From positions 165,956 through 229,955 of the forward strand of contig JAHDQN010000013.1 in NCBI GenBank assembly GCA_018433775.1: DNA of 64,000 bases, read 5' to 3'. Within the stretch, counting starts at the first letter, position 1, and each line of letters begins with the position of its first letter. The translations under genes and the position numbers were made by a program. Below are positions 17,354 through 26,637 of this stretch, piece by piece. Source of the DNA: Deltaproteobacteria bacterium. GTDB lineage: Bacteria; Desulfobacterota; Desulfomonilia; UBA1062. The notes beneath the pieces are model-generated. The model did no database searches. It was given only the letters and a program-made list of their open reading frames with translations, and had not been told where the DNA came from.

Positions 17354-18916
17354 CTATACCAGGTCGATTCCGGGATAGAGATCCCGGAAACCGCCCTCGC
17401 GGTCCATCTGGAGCGCTCCGGGAAGATGTTCGAGGATATCCTGCGCGGTCATGCCGTCCTGGCCCGAGTCCGCTGCCGCGATATCGCCCGCTGCTCCGTG
17501 AATGAACACCCCCTTGGCAACGGCGGATTCGATATCGAGCCCCAGGCCCATCATGGCGGCTATGGCGCCGGTGAGCACGTCTCCCGAACCAGCGGTCGCC
17601 ATTCCGCAGTTGCCGCTCACGTTGATGAGCACGCGGCTGTCAGGATACCCGATGAGAGAATTGGCACCCTTGAGCACGACGATGGAACCCAGATCCCTGC
17701 ACGTTTCCGTCAGCACCCCTGTCTTGTCCGCATCGATCCGGGCCGTGTCAAAACCGGTGAGCCTCGCCATCTCGCCCAGATGGGGCGTGAGCACGGTGGG
17801 AGATCTGCGCTTCAGGATGTCGATATCCCTGCTCAGGGCGGTGATGCCGTCGGCATCGACGAGCACGGGCTTGTCGATCGCGGCGGTCAGTTCCCGCGCG
17901 AGCTGGGCGGTCTCCTGGTTCAGGGAAAGGCCGGGTCCGATGATCACGACGTCCATGTCCTGTGACAGTGCTATCAGGTCTTCCTTGTTTTCGTATGAAA
18001 TGCTCCCGTCTGTGGTCTGCTTCTGGGGAAAGAATACGATCTCGCTGCCCTTGGAGGCGATGAAGGGGACGATGCTTTCGGGGCATGCCAGACAGGAGTA
18101 GCCCCCGCCGGCCTTGAGAAAGGACATTGCACAGAGGTAGGGCGCCCCGTAGTAGCCCGCCGCGCCCGCAATGAAGAGGGCCTTTCCGAAGCTTGTCTTA
18201 TACCCCGCGGGATTGCGGGGGGGAAGGGCAGGCGGGTCGTTGACCGCTGTTTTGATGGAATCGTCGTCGTAGAGCTCGGGCGGAAACGAGATGTGACTGA
18301 CGAAGAGCCGGCCGCACAGGGCATAGCCCGGCATGAGCAGGTTGCCGATCTTGGGGAGTCCGAAGGTCACGGTAAAATCCGCCGCTATTGCACAGCCCAT
18401 GATCCTGCCGGTATCGCCGTTGACCCCGGATGGAATGTCGAGGCTGAGCACGGGCCTTCCGCTCTCGTTGACCTCCTCGATGACCGCTGCGTAGAGGCCG
18501 GTCACCTCCCGGTCGATGCCGGTGCCGAGCATGGCGTCGACAACCCCGTCACACCGGGAAAGCGCATCGAGGGCGTCCTGAGGAGAACCGAGCACGGCAA
18601 CCGTTATGGGCAGCCTCGACAGGATATCCAGGTTGGCCTTTGCCGGACCCCGGTACTTGCCGCGATCGCTCAGGATGAACACCAGGGGCGTACCGCCCAT
18701 CGAGTGGATCTTTCTCGCCACCACGAATCCGTCTCCCCCGTTGTTGCCCCCGCCGCAGAAGACGAGAAAGGTCTTTCCCCGGAGACCGATCTCTCTTTCC
18801 AGGACCGTGCACGCTGCCAGTCCGGCGTTTTCCATCAGGAGGGGTTCGGCGATTCCATAGGTCGTAACGGCCGAGCCGTCCATTTCCCGCATTTGACCGA
18901 CACTGCTTACCTTCAT
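17354..18916 (-). CDS. nnr: Bifunctional NAD(P)H-hydrate epimerase / ADP-dependent dehydratase
   Basis: A 520-residue fusion that repairs damaged NAD(P)HX. The N-terminal YjeF_N epimerase domain (about 1-210) has GGGNNGGDGFVVAR and the LDIPSGVNGDTG motif. The C-terminal ribokinase-like dehydratase domain (about 225-515) has KAGGGYSCLACP, VVIIGPGLS, LTPHLGEMARL and the active-site GSGDVLTG. Full length for the fused form. GGAGGCGGTC precedes the ATG. The 309-base gap downstream (17045-17353) shows nothing recognisable. Confidence 0.95.
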   Translation of the reverse strand: MKVSSVGQMREMDGSAVTTYGIAEPLLMENAGLAACTVLEREIGLRGKTFLVFCGGGNNGGDGFVVARKIHSMGGTPLVFILSDRGKYRGPAKANLDILSRLPITVAVLGSPQDALDALSRCDGVVDAMLGTGIDREVTGLYAAVIEEVNESGRPVLSLDIPSGVNGDTGRIMGCAIAADFTVTFGLPKIGNLLMPGYALCGRLFVSHISFPPELYDDDSIKTAVNDPPALPPRNPAGYKTSFGKALFIAGAAGYYGAPYLCAMSFLKAGGGYSCLACPESIVPFIASKGSEIVFFPQKQTTDGSISYENKEDLIALSQDMDVVIIGPGLSLNQETAQLARELTAAIDKPVLVDADGITALSRDIDILKRRSPTVLTPHLGEMARLTGFDTARIDADKTGVLTETCRDLGSIVVLKGANSLIGYPDSRVLINVSGNCGMATAGSGDVLTGAIAAMMGLGLDIESAVAKGVFIHGAAGDIAAADSGQDGMTAQDILEHLPGALQMDREGGFRDLYPGIDLV

Positions 18917-19045
18917 GACCGCCTCCTCCGCCTTTCTCAGGCAATGCGCACGTAGTTAGGGTTAGGCACCGGATGATATGATACCGGAACAAATGGAATT
19001 TTTCAATCAGGCTCCCTGCTGTCCGGCGTCTCCTGCCGGTTCCGA

Positions 19046-20323
19046 TCAGGTCAGGAACACCGCGATGACCACCGAACCCGTGAGAAAGAGAAACCCGGGC
19101 AGGATCGTTCGCCTGAGGCCGGGCGAGCCGATGGCGAAGACAAACACTCCCTTGAGCAGGGTGTTGGCCAGGGTCGCGAACACGACCGCCCTGGCCGCCG
19201 TGGCGGGTGCGATCCCGGATGTCGTGTGGCTCAGCTCCGCCAGGGAGAGTGTTATGGCGTCGACATCCGCAAGCCCGGTGACAAAGCTGGTGATATAGAT
19301 GCCGCTGTCGCCGAAGTAGATCTGCGCCGCCTGCGCCGCAAAGAGGATCAGGGTGAACATGGCCCCGAAGGTGATGGCAGGCCAGAGCTCGAACGGGTTT
19401 TTGATCTTCATTTCCGGCGTGCGCTCGCTCCTGTGCAGGACAAAGAGAAACGACGCGTACGCGGCGCCCACCAGGACCGGGACGATCAGCGGGCGCCAGA
19501 GCAGGGCGGCAAGGTCCCGGTTCAGCACTGCCACGATGACGATGAGCCGGGCGAACATCACGGTCCAGGCGATGAGCAGGGCCATGGCAAACGGGCGGGC
19601 CAGGCCGTGCTCCCGCCTGCTCTGCTGCGTTATGCCCAGCGTGACGGCCGTGCTGGACGCGATTCCCCCCAGAAACCCGGTCAGCCCCATTCCCTTCTGA
19701 GCGCCCAGTATCTGGATGAGGATATACCCCACGAAGTTGATGCCCGAGATAAAGACCACCAGGAGCCAGATGACAAAGGGGTTGAAGACATCGAACGGCG
19801 GCGGTCCGAAGTTCTCGTTCGGCAGGATGGGCAGTACGATGGCGGTGATGACCGCGAACTTGAGCGCCGCATAGAGGTCGGCCCGGGTCATACGACGTAC
19901 GAACCGGTGCATCTCGGGCTTGATGGAGAGCAGAACCGTGGTGGTCACACCCAGGGCGATGCCGAGCTTGATCTTTCCCCAATAGACCAGTGCTCCGATC
20001 AGGACGGTTATCAGGGCCGACACCTCCGTGGTGAGGCCCGCCTGTCCTTTCCATGCGTCTACGAAGTACGTAACGGAGAAGAACGCGCCGAGCACGAGGA
20101 GAACGGCTACGAAGGGCCAGGGAGAGCTGAGATAGTCCGACGCGAGTGCCGATGCACAGCCGATGAGCCCCATGAGCGCGAAGGTGCGGACACCCGCGGC
20201 ATGCTCCTTTTCCGGCTCGCCAAAGGCATACTCCCGCTGCATGCCCACGAGGATGCCGACGAGCAGCGCGATGCCGAACCTCAGAAACAGGGATTGTTCA
20301 TTCAGATACCATATTCCCTGCAT
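19046..20323 (-). CDS. MgtC/SapB-DUF4010 membrane protein
   Basis: A 425-residue, highly hydrophobic protein. The N-terminus LLVGILVGMQREY plus EHAAGVRTFALMGLIGC is the MgtC/SapB signature (Arg-rich turn, then RTF-LMGL). The C-terminal half is the DUF4010 domain, with GFLGGIASSTAVTL and ADVDAITLSLAEL. About eleven or twelve helices are expected. Ion or metabolite transport is assumed for the family, but substrate and direction are unknown. Confidence 0.85.
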   Translation of the reverse strand: MQGIWYLNEQSLFLRFGIALLVGILVGMQREYAFGEPEKEHAAGVRTFALMGLIGCASALASDYLSSPWPFVAVLLVLGAFFSVTYFVDAWKGQAGLTTEVSALITVLIGALVYWGKIKLGIALGVTTTVLLSIKPEMHRFVRRMTRADLYAALKFAVITAIVLPILPNENFGPPPFDVFNPFVIWLLVVFISGINFVGYILIQILGAQKGMGLTGFLGGIASSTAVTLGITQQSRREHGLARPFAMALLIAWTVMFARLIVIVAVLNRDLAALLWRPLIVPVLVGAAYASFLFVLHRSERTPEMKIKNPFELWPAITFGAMFTLILFAAQAAQIYFGDSGIYITSFVTGLADVDAITLSLAELSHTTSGIAPATAARAVVFATLANTLLKGVFVFAIGSPGLRRTILPGFLFLTGSVVIAVFLT

Positions 20324-20338
20324 GTTTTCTTTCCCCCC

Positions 20339-20506
20339 TTAAAGCACGTATCCTTTAGACTGCCGAAAGCTGCCAATGCCTTTCATTGCCTCTCTCCACC
20401 TCGGAGTCTTTTCACGATATCCGGATTCCTCCAGCTTTGTGATCACCCTATCGGTGAAGGCATCCTCTCGCTGAAATCCTGGTGAAACATGTGCGCTTAA
20501 GGCCAT
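20339..20506 (-). CDS. Possible small protein or gene remnant upstream of DUF4010
   Basis: A 55-codon frame ends 15 bases before the DUF4010 start on the same strand. Its latter part (EDAFTDRVITKLEESGYREKT, then PRWREAMKGIGSF) has a natural protein-like composition and the codon bias of neighbouring genes. There is no good ribosome site before ATG 20506, and the frame stays open to at least 20578. It may be a leader ORF, or the tail of a degraded gene. The rest of the gap to 20626 holds nothing else. Confidence 0.3.
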   Translation of the reverse strand: MALSAHVSPGFQREDAFTDRVITKLEESGYREKTPRWREAMKGIGSFRQSKGYVL

Positions 20507-20626
20507 TGCCGGCGGGAGGAGCCATCCTTGCCCGAAGAGCCTGCACCGCGGGCAGGGAAGAGCCGGGACGCCATGCATACCGGAGAAGCGCCGGCGGCCG
20601 AGGCGCGCGTGGCGCGTTTTCCGCCC

Positions 20627-21373
20627 TCACTGACCGGAAAGCCCCCGGATCAGGGCAAGGACATTGTGGCCCAGAACCCGGTGGTTGTATCCCCCTTCGA
20701 GGATGGCGAAGCACCCGCCCGAGCTTTTTGCACCGGCCTCTCTGACGGCCCGCCCCATTTCCTGATAATCCTCGGTGGCCAGCGTGCCGCCCCAGTCCTG
20801 GAGGTGGTTGTCGAACCCGGCCGAGATCCCGATAATATCCGCGGTGCAGCGCTCCAACTCTTCCAGGACCCGGTTCATGTAGGAGAAGCGGTCGGGTTCT
20901 TCGGGATTATAGATAGTCACATAGTCCTTCCTGCCCAGGATGTTCACCGTGCCGTCGCCGAAGTGGAGGTCGAAATCCAGCACGAACGCCGTGTCGATCA
21001 TGCCTTTGCTTTTCAGGTGCGTCAGGGCCACGGCCATGTTGTTGTAATAGCAGAATCCCCACGAGGAGCCTGCCGAGGCATGGTGCCCCGGGGGCCGGAT
21101 AAGACCGAAGCAGGGCTCGTTCAGGCCGATCGTCGCCGCCTGGATCGCCCCGCCTGCGGCGAGGCTTGCGATCTCGTAGAGTCCCTGACGCCTGACCTGA
21201 TCGATGTGGTCCCGGGTATGGACCGCCGCGATATCCTCCAATGGGGCGGGACGGGCGGTGACGAACTCCACGTGGGGTCCGACGACCTCCACCACTGCCT
21301 CCATCCGGCCTTCGTCCGCCGCAGGATCGGAAGTGTACGTCCGGTAGAAATCCTCGTGGAAGATCATCTTCAT
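20627..21373 (-). CDS. Compact histone-deacetylase-family amidohydrolase
   Basis: A zinc hydrolase of about 248 residues. Family motifs are intact: RPPGHHA with the tandem active-site His pair, GFCYYNNMAVA, the metal ligands in VLDFDLHFGDGT, SAGFDNH, and the C-terminal LEGGYN. It is shorter than classical bacterial members (usually 300 residues or more) but has every core motif. ATG 21373 has GGAGG 8 bases upstream; an in-frame TTG lies 6 bases earlier. Bacterial relatives deacetylate acetylpolyamines, AcuA-acetylated proteins or small amides; which applies here is unknown. Confidence 0.9.
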   Translation of the reverse strand: MKMIFHEDFYRTYTSDPAADEGRMEAVVEVVGPHVEFVTARPAPLEDIAAVHTRDHIDQVRRQGLYEIASLAAGGAIQAATIGLNEPCFGLIRPPGHHASAGSSWGFCYYNNMAVALTHLKSKGMIDTAFVLDFDLHFGDGTVNILGRKDYVTIYNPEEPDRFSYMNRVLEELERCTADIIGISAGFDNHLQDWGGTLATEDYQEMGRAVREAGAKSSGGCFAILEGGYNHRVLGHNVLALIRGLSGQ

Positions 21374-21418
21374 ATCCAAAACCTCCTGGTATCAGAGGGT
21401 TCAATATTTAGCATCGAC

Positions 21419-21446
21419 TTGCCGAGATGATCAAACAGAATATCAT
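21419..21446 (+). promoter_or_regulatory. Candidate sigma-70 promoter of the phosphofructokinase gene
   Basis: TTGCCG (21419-21424), a 16-base spacer, then TATCAT (21441-21446; 5 of 6 to consensus), about 57 bases before the start codon. It lies in the short divergent gap with the deacetylase gene. Confidence 0.5.
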
Positions 21447-21502
21447 AATGTAAGATATGCATTGCGTGTGAAGACTACAAATGAAAGGAGAAGGGGGAGT
21501 TC

Positions 21503-22606
21503 ATGACGACAAAGATTGCTGTTCTAACCGGCGGAGGTGACTGTCCCGGACTGAACGGGGCGATCAAGTGGGTGGTGAAGACGGCACTGGATCCTCTCCT
21601 GGCGGAGCATCGCTCGATGAAATTCGAGGTGATCGGCGTTCGGGAAGGATGGAAGGGACTCGTGAACGTGAACCCGGACGATGAGGACAGCAAAAAACGT
21701 TTTTTTGAGCCCCTGGACGAGGAGAAGGTCCGCACATGGGACCGCTACGGCGGGACAAATCTGGGAACCTCGCGCACCAATCCGTTCAATCCCAAAAACG
21801 ACCGCTCGGACGTCGTGATCGAAAATATCCGGAAGCTGGGCATCGACGTGGTGGTGGCCATCGGCGGCGAAGACACCCTGGGCGTGGCCTACAAGCTTTA
21901 CCGGCGCGGAGTCAAGACCATCGGCATCCCCAAGACCATTGACGGCGATCTGGTGGGAACGGATTATTCCCTGGGCTACGACTCGGCACTGAACGTCATC
22001 ACCGAGGAGATCGACCGGCTCCGGACCACGGCCGGATCGCACAACCGGATCTTCGTGGTCGAGACCATGGGCAGGCACGCGGGGTGGCTCGCCCTGCAGG
22101 GCGGTGAGAGCAGCGGGGCGTACATCATCCTCCTCCCGGAGCAGCCCTTCGAACTGGAGCGGGTGTTCGACCTCCTGCAGGTGAGAAAGGGCCGGGAGGT
22201 CCAGTACAGCATCGTGGTGGTCTCAGAAGGCGCCTGCCTGAAGGGGGAGGGTGAATTCTGCAAGGATGAGCGGCTGGATGATTTCGGTCACCGGACACTG
22301 GGGGGAATCGCGGCGTTTCTCTCCGACCAGATCCAGCGCAACACCGGCTTCGAATCCAGGTTCGTCATCCTGAGCCATCTCCAGCGCGGAGGGGTTCCCT
22401 CCGCCCGCGACAGGCTCATGGCCCGCTGGTTCGGCATCGCCGCTGTGGACATGATCGTAAGCGAGGATTTCGGGAGAATGGTGAGCTATTCCCACGGCGA
22501 GATCACCTCGGTGCCCATGAAGGAGATCATCAACCGGATCAAGACCGTGGACGTGGACAAATATTACGATAAGGAACGCTATAACGGCAAGCGGACCATC
22601 CTGTAG
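21503..22606 (+). CDS. 6-phosphofructokinase, predicted PPi-dependent
   Basis: A 367-residue PfkA-superfamily enzyme acting on fructose 6-phosphate. The phosphoryl-donor loop is GGGDCPGLN (residues 10-18), the GGEDTLG motif is at 121-127, and the catalytic PKTIDGDL at 143-150. In this superfamily Asp at the position after GGE/GGD (Asp124 here, Gly in ATP enzymes) together with Lys in PKTID (Lys144) marks pyrophosphate rather than ATP as donor. METMGRHAGWLAL and the LSHLQRGG region bind sugar phosphate. A strong AGGAGAAGGGGGAG site precedes the ATG. A PPi enzyme is reversible and fits an energy-limited anaerobe; the donor assignment is a sequence-based prediction. Confidence 0.9.
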   Translation: MTTKIAVLTGGGDCPGLNGAIKWVVKTALDPLLAEHRSMKFEVIGVREGWKGLVNVNPDDEDSKKRFFEPLDEEKVRTWDRYGGTNLGTSRTNPFNPKNDRSDVVIENIRKLGIDVVVAIGGEDTLGVAYKLYRRGVKTIGIPKTIDGDLVGTDYSLGYDSALNVITEEIDRLRTTAGSHNRIFVVETMGRHAGWLALQGGESSGAYIILLPEQPFELERVFDLLQVRKGREVQYSIVVVSEGACLKGEGEFCKDERLDDFGHRTLGGIAAFLSDQIQRNTGFESRFVILSHLQRGGVPSARDRLMARWFGIAAVDMIVSEDFGRMVSYSHGEITSVPMKEIINRIKTVDVDKYYDKERYNGKRTIL

Positions 22607-22804
22607 GCGAACCGTCCCTTGATACGGGTCCAATCCTCCTTCCGGGTCCGCTTTGTGAGGACTTCATAAACGAAGGGCCGGATTTTCGACCGGGCGTGGT
22701 GCGGAAGAGGGCCGAAAGGCGTGCTCTTTAAAGACCCGTACCATTCAGAGCCCCCCAGAGCCTATTTCCCCGGGCGATACACGAAAAGGGAAGCGCCTCC
22801 CGGT

Positions 22805-23578
22805 TCAGCGGCCGAGGCGGAAATCCATGAGGTTGAGTCCCAGGTTGATATCCTTCTTCAGGAGCATGAGCCTCCGGAATACGAGTGCATCGTCCTTGTG
22901 CTCAGCAATGATCCGGCCCAGCCTGCCCTTGATCTGCGGGGCGTTGGCAAGGATGTTTTCCAGGGTGCCGTATTCCTGCAGGAGCCCGGCGGCGGTTTTC
23001 CTGCCGACGGACGGAACACCCGGGATGCTGTTCGTGGGGTCTCCCGCCAGGGCGAGCAGGTCGGCAAGCTGGGTGCTGCGAACCTGGAACTTCTCGACCA
23101 CGTAGGCTTGGTCGAGCTCCTTTTTTCCGAAGTGATCCCTGACGCGGATGCGGTCCGAGAGAAGCTGCAGGAATATCTTGTCCGTGGAGAGAATGGTCGC
23201 GCGGAGCTTTCCTGCCTCGATCTTCGTGGCGAGCGTCGCGATGACGTCATCCGCCTCAACGGCATCCACCTCGATGGACCGCACTCCTATGCCGAGAAAC
23301 GCCTCCCTGATCGCAGGGAGGCTTTCTTCGAGGTCAACGGGCATGGGTGTACGGCCTGCCTTGTATCCCGGATACAACGCTGCCCTGAAACTCGACCCCT
23401 TTCCCTCGAACACACACACAGCATGGCTGGGTGCGCATTCGTTCAACGCGCGCGCGAGCGACTGCACACAGGCATCGATGGACGACCCGGTGCCGCTCCC
23501 CGCTGTATGGTCCCTCCGCGCCGCATCCACCCGGCGGATGAGGTTCAGGGCATCGACGATCAGGACATGGACGCTCAT
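22805..23578 (-). CDS. 5'-3' exonuclease / flap endonuclease (PolI N-domain type)
   Basis: A protein of about 257 residues matching the stand-alone 5' nuclease family (Xni/PolI N-domain). Metal ligands are in VLIVDALN, VDAVEADDVIATLA and the ILSTDKIFLQL region. The helix-hairpin-helix is AGDPTNSIPGVPSVGRKTAAGLL. The start ATG 23578 overlaps the stop of the upstream MFS gene by four bases (ATGA), so it is probably translationally coupled. It would remove RNA primers or flaps during lagging-strand synthesis or repair. Confidence 0.9.
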   Translation of the reverse strand: MSVHVLIVDALNLIRRVDAARRDHTAGSGTGSSIDACVQSLARALNECAPSHAVCVFEGKGSSFRAALYPGYKAGRTPMPVDLEESLPAIREAFLGIGVRSIEVDAVEADDVIATLATKIEAGKLRATILSTDKIFLQLLSDRIRVRDHFGKKELDQAYVVEKFQVRSTQLADLLALAGDPTNSIPGVPSVGRKTAAGLLQEYGTLENILANAPQIKGRLGRIIAEHKDDALVFRRLMLLKKDINLGLNLMDFRLGR

Positions 23579-24903
23579 GGTACGCACGCCCCCTGATCGT
23601 GTGACGCGAGACGGGCCGCCTCCCGCCTGCCCTGATCCTCGTCCACGAAGAGCAGGAGGACGCCGCCCGAGAGGAAGAGAACTGAAAGGGACACGATGCT
23701 GAGCCTGGAGGCCAGGGTACCGCCTGCGCCCATGGACCTGGCCAGCAGGCCGGTCAGCCCTACGAGGACCGGCCCGATGATGGCTGCGAACTTGCCCAGC
23801 ATGTTGTAGAACCCGAAATACTCGGCCGACCTGCCCTCTGGGATGATGCGGGAGTAGAAGGAGCGGGACAGGGCCTGGACGCCGCCCTGCACAAAACCGA
23901 TGACGATCGCAAGTGCATAGAATTCCGCCTTGCTCCGGATAAAGGCCCCCCAGACCGAGACGATGAGATAGACACCAATGGCCGCCAGGATGGCCCGCTT
24001 CGCCCCGATCCTCTGCCCGAGCAGGCCGAAGGCGAGGGCGCAGGGGAAGCCCACGAACTGGGTGATGAGCAGCGCCAGGATGAGATCACCTGCCTGGAAC
24101 CCTAAAGAGAGCCCGTAATCCACCGCCATCCGGATGATCGTGTCAACACCGTCGATGTAGAGCCAGTATGCAGCGAGAAAGAGAAAGATCACCTTGTGGT
24201 GCCTGATCTCCCGGAAGGTTTGCCCGAGCTGCGCGATCCCCTCCCTGACCATACCCGCGCCGCGCGCGGTCCTGCCGGGAGCGCCTGGCTCCCTCACGAA
24301 CATCATGAGCGGCACGGCGAAGAGAGCCCACCATATGCCCGCGCTCAGGAAGGAAAAGCGTACGGCCTGGGCGGAATCGGCGAATCCAAAAGAGGACGGA
24401 CGAAGCGTCATCCACACGTTGAGGGCAAAGAGCACGCCCCCGCCCAGGTATCCTAGGGCAAAGCCCAGTGCGGACACGAAATGCTCCCGGTTTTTCGGAG
24501 CGACCCCGGGAAGCAGGGAGTCGTAGAAGACATTGCCGCCGGAGAACCCGATGGACGCGAAGAGGTAGAGCCATACCGCGGTCACCCAGGCTCCCGATGA
24601 AACTAGGGCCAGGGACGATGTGGCTGTCACGCCCATCAAAGCGAAGAAGATCAGGAAGCGCTTGCGCGAGGTTCCCCGGTCTGCGATCGCACCCAGAACC
24701 GGAGCGCCCAGGGCAATGACCACACCGGCAAGCGAGTTGGCAAGACCGAGCCGAGCCGTGCTCACCGCCGTATCCACGCCCGCGCTCCAGTACTGCTTGA
24801 AGAAGAGGGGGAAAAACCCCGCGATGACGGTGGTGGCAAAGGCCGAGTTCGCCCAGTCGTACAGCGCCCAGGAAACCACGGACTTTTTCTCGGTAATGTT
24901 CAC
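23575..24903 (-). CDS. MFS transporter, UMF1 (Atg22-like) family
   Basis: A 442-residue protein with about twelve hydrophobic helices. The N-terminus VVSWALYDWANSAFATTVIAGFFPLFFKQYW is the hallmark of the UMF1 family. GAPVLGAIADRGTSRKRFL is the MFS loop 2-3 motif and VQALSRSFYSRIIPEGRSAEYFG is the conserved central block. Substrate is unknown; eukaryotic Atg22 exports amino acids from vacuoles. The downstream nuclease gene overlaps by four bases. Confidence 0.9.
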   Translation of the reverse strand: MNITEKKSVVSWALYDWANSAFATTVIAGFFPLFFKQYWSAGVDTAVSTARLGLANSLAGVVIALGAPVLGAIADRGTSRKRFLIFFALMGVTATSSLALVSSGAWVTAVWLYLFASIGFSGGNVFYDSLLPGVAPKNREHFVSALGFALGYLGGGVLFALNVWMTLRPSSFGFADSAQAVRFSFLSAGIWWALFAVPLMMFVREPGAPGRTARGAGMVREGIAQLGQTFREIRHHKVIFLFLAAYWLYIDGVDTIIRMAVDYGLSLGFQAGDLILALLITQFVGFPCALAFGLLGQRIGAKRAILAAIGVYLIVSVWGAFIRSKAEFYALAIVIGFVQGGVQALSRSFYSRIIPEGRSAEYFGFYNMLGKFAAIIGPVLVGLTGLLARSMGAGGTLASRLSIVSLSVLFLSGGVLLLFVDEDQGRREAARLASHDQGACVP

Positions 24904-25095
24904 TCGCCACCTCTCATATCGGGGGGCTTATCACGATGCCTCCCTGTAAAGGCTCTCCCGGAAGTCCGTATCCGGAACCTCCCCGTCGGACGGAACGATC
25001 GCCCGTACCCGTTAAAACCGGTGCGATGCCCGGCCTCTGTTGCAGGGAGCTTCATGAAAACGCTCCCTCCTGGCCGGCAGAGGAAGACGCTCCGT

Positions 25096-25674
25096 TCAGG
25101 GAGCCGGAACCACCGAGGCCTCGTTGATCACGATGGGCTCCACGGGCACGTCGGTGTACATTCCCTGTGTCGTGGTGGGGGAAGCCTCGATGGCGTCCAC
25201 CACGTCCATTCCTTCCACCACACGGCCGAACACGCAGTATCCCCATCCGCTTAAGGTCTTCGAGCTGTGGTTGAGGAACGCATTGTCAACCGTGTTGATA
25301 AAGAACTGGGAGGTGGCTGAGTGGGGGTCCTGGGTGCGTGCCATGGCAATGCTGCCCCGGACGTTCTTCAGGGAATTGTCCGCCTCGTTCGGGATGGGAG
25401 CCCCGGTCGGCTTCTGGTTCATGTCCTCGGTGAGTCCTCCTCCCTGGACCATGAAGCCCTTGATGACCCGGTGAAAGATGGTGCCTTTGTAGAATCCCGA
25501 TTCGACCAGTGCGAGAAAGTTGTCAACGGTTTTGGGCGCTTTTTCCCTGTCGAGCTCCAGCACGATGTTCCCCCTGGTGGTTTCGAGCCGGACCACGGGT
25601 TTGCCGGAATCAGCGGCCGCCGGCGGGACGAGTCCGAAGAATAGAATGGATGAGAATATGGTCATCTTTTTCAC
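25096..25674 (-). CDS. Exported cyclophilin-type peptidyl-prolyl isomerase
   Basis: A 192-residue cyclophilin with a signal peptide (residues 1-21, cut near PPAAA-DSG). Core motifs are FHRVIKGFMVQGG (with the catalytic Arg), SIAMARTQDPHSATSQFFIN, and YCVFGRVVEGMDVVDAI. It would speed prolyl isomerisation of proteins in the periplasm. It is monocistronic. The final strand VEPIVINEASVV is typical of bacterial PpiA/PpiB forms. Confidence 0.94.
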   Translation of the reverse strand: MKKMTIFSSILFFGLVPPAAADSGKPVVRLETTRGNIVLELDREKAPKTVDNFLALVESGFYKGTIFHRVIKGFMVQGGGLTEDMNQKPTGAPIPNEADNSLKNVRGSIAMARTQDPHSATSQFFINTVDNAFLNHSSKTLSGWGYCVFGRVVEGMDVVDAIEASPTTTQGMYTDVPVEPIVINEASVVPAP

Positions 25675-25818
25675 AACAGCCTCCTTGTCTTATGTGTCTA
25701 TGAACGTATGAACAACCTTTCTCATATTTCCGCTATGCTCCTCAAGGGCAAACATGACCCGGGAAGTGCGGAAACAGGGTGAAGAGGCGCCTCTCGCAGG
25801 GGACCGGCCGGGACCTTT

Positions 25819-26307
25819 TCACGGCGCTAAGAGCCCTTTTCTCACGAGCCAGTCGCGCACCGCGGGCCCGGTGCCTATGGGCCAGGGAACCAGCTTCTCG
25901 GGAGCCACCCGGCGGAACTCCTCCAGCTCGTCTCCCAGTGAGATCTCTCCCCGGGCTGAAACGTGGAACACGAGGAGCAGCTGGTTCATCTCGAAGAAGG
26001 GGTAGATCCCGATGAAATCCTCGATCTCCCCCTTGATGCCCAGCTCTTCCGTGATCTCTCTCAGGACCGCGTCACCGGGCGATTCCCCCCGTTCCAGAAA
26101 ACCCGAGACCAGACCGAACATCTTCTCCGGCCATCCTTTGTTGCGTACCAGCACGATCTTCTCGTCATGCTCCACTACCGCGGCCACAACCGGGATCGGA
26201 TTGTCCCAGAACACATAATCGCACCCGCCGGAAGGGCACGCCTTTTTCAGCCTTCCCTCGATGCTTTTTTCCGTCAGCCTGGTTCCGCATTTCGGACAGA
26301 AATACAT
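25819..26307 (-). CDS. NUDIX hydrolase with N-terminal zinc ribbon (NudC-like layout)
   Basis: A 162-residue protein starting at ATG 26307, 9 bases after GGAGGCAAGG. The N-terminal zinc ribbon has CPKC and CPSGGC pairs (residues 4-28). The NUDIX box is GFLERGESPGDAVLREITEELGI (Gx5Ex7REUxEExGU fully conserved). The zinc ribbon plus NUDIX arrangement recalls NADH pyrophosphatase NudC, although this protein is shorter. It hydrolyses a nucleoside diphosphate linked to another moiety; substrate undetermined. Confidence 0.9.
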   Translation of the reverse strand: MYFCPKCGTRLTEKSIEGRLKKACPSGGCDYVFWDNPIPVVAAVVEHDEKIVLVRNKGWPEKMFGLVSGFLERGESPGDAVLREITEELGIKGEIEDFIGIYPFFEMNQLLLVFHVSARGEISLGDELEEFRRVAPEKLVPWPIGTGPAVRDWLVRKGLLAP

Positions 26308-26637
26308 ATGCCTTGCCTCCTTCAAAAATTCATTTAAGATGATGCCACGAAGAGCCTCGCTCGAGATGAATTTTCTCTCCGCCGCCCTGGCGGGAGGGCG
26401 GATACGACCGTCCGGACATCCCATGAGCCGGGCTCGAGACACAACCCCTTTTCCGCAACCATAGAACTCATTGTATAATCAAGGAGCTCATGTTTCCACC
26501 TTTTTTTCCCGGCATACCGGGCGGGCAGCCGGCGATATCATGGATCAGGCAGAAGATTTTTCTGTTCCCAAATCCCCTATGCCGGTGATATGTGATCAAG
26601 GCCAATCGATGAGAGGGTCAAAGCGAGAGAACTCACC
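26308..26637. other. Divergent intergenic region, NUDIX / EamA
   Basis: 330 bases between divergent genes. A TATAAT at 26474-26479 without a good -35 is the only promoter-like signal. A 33-codon frame from about 26540 ends in an ATGA overlap with the EamA start but has no ribosome site. No other structure recognised. Confidence 0.35.
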
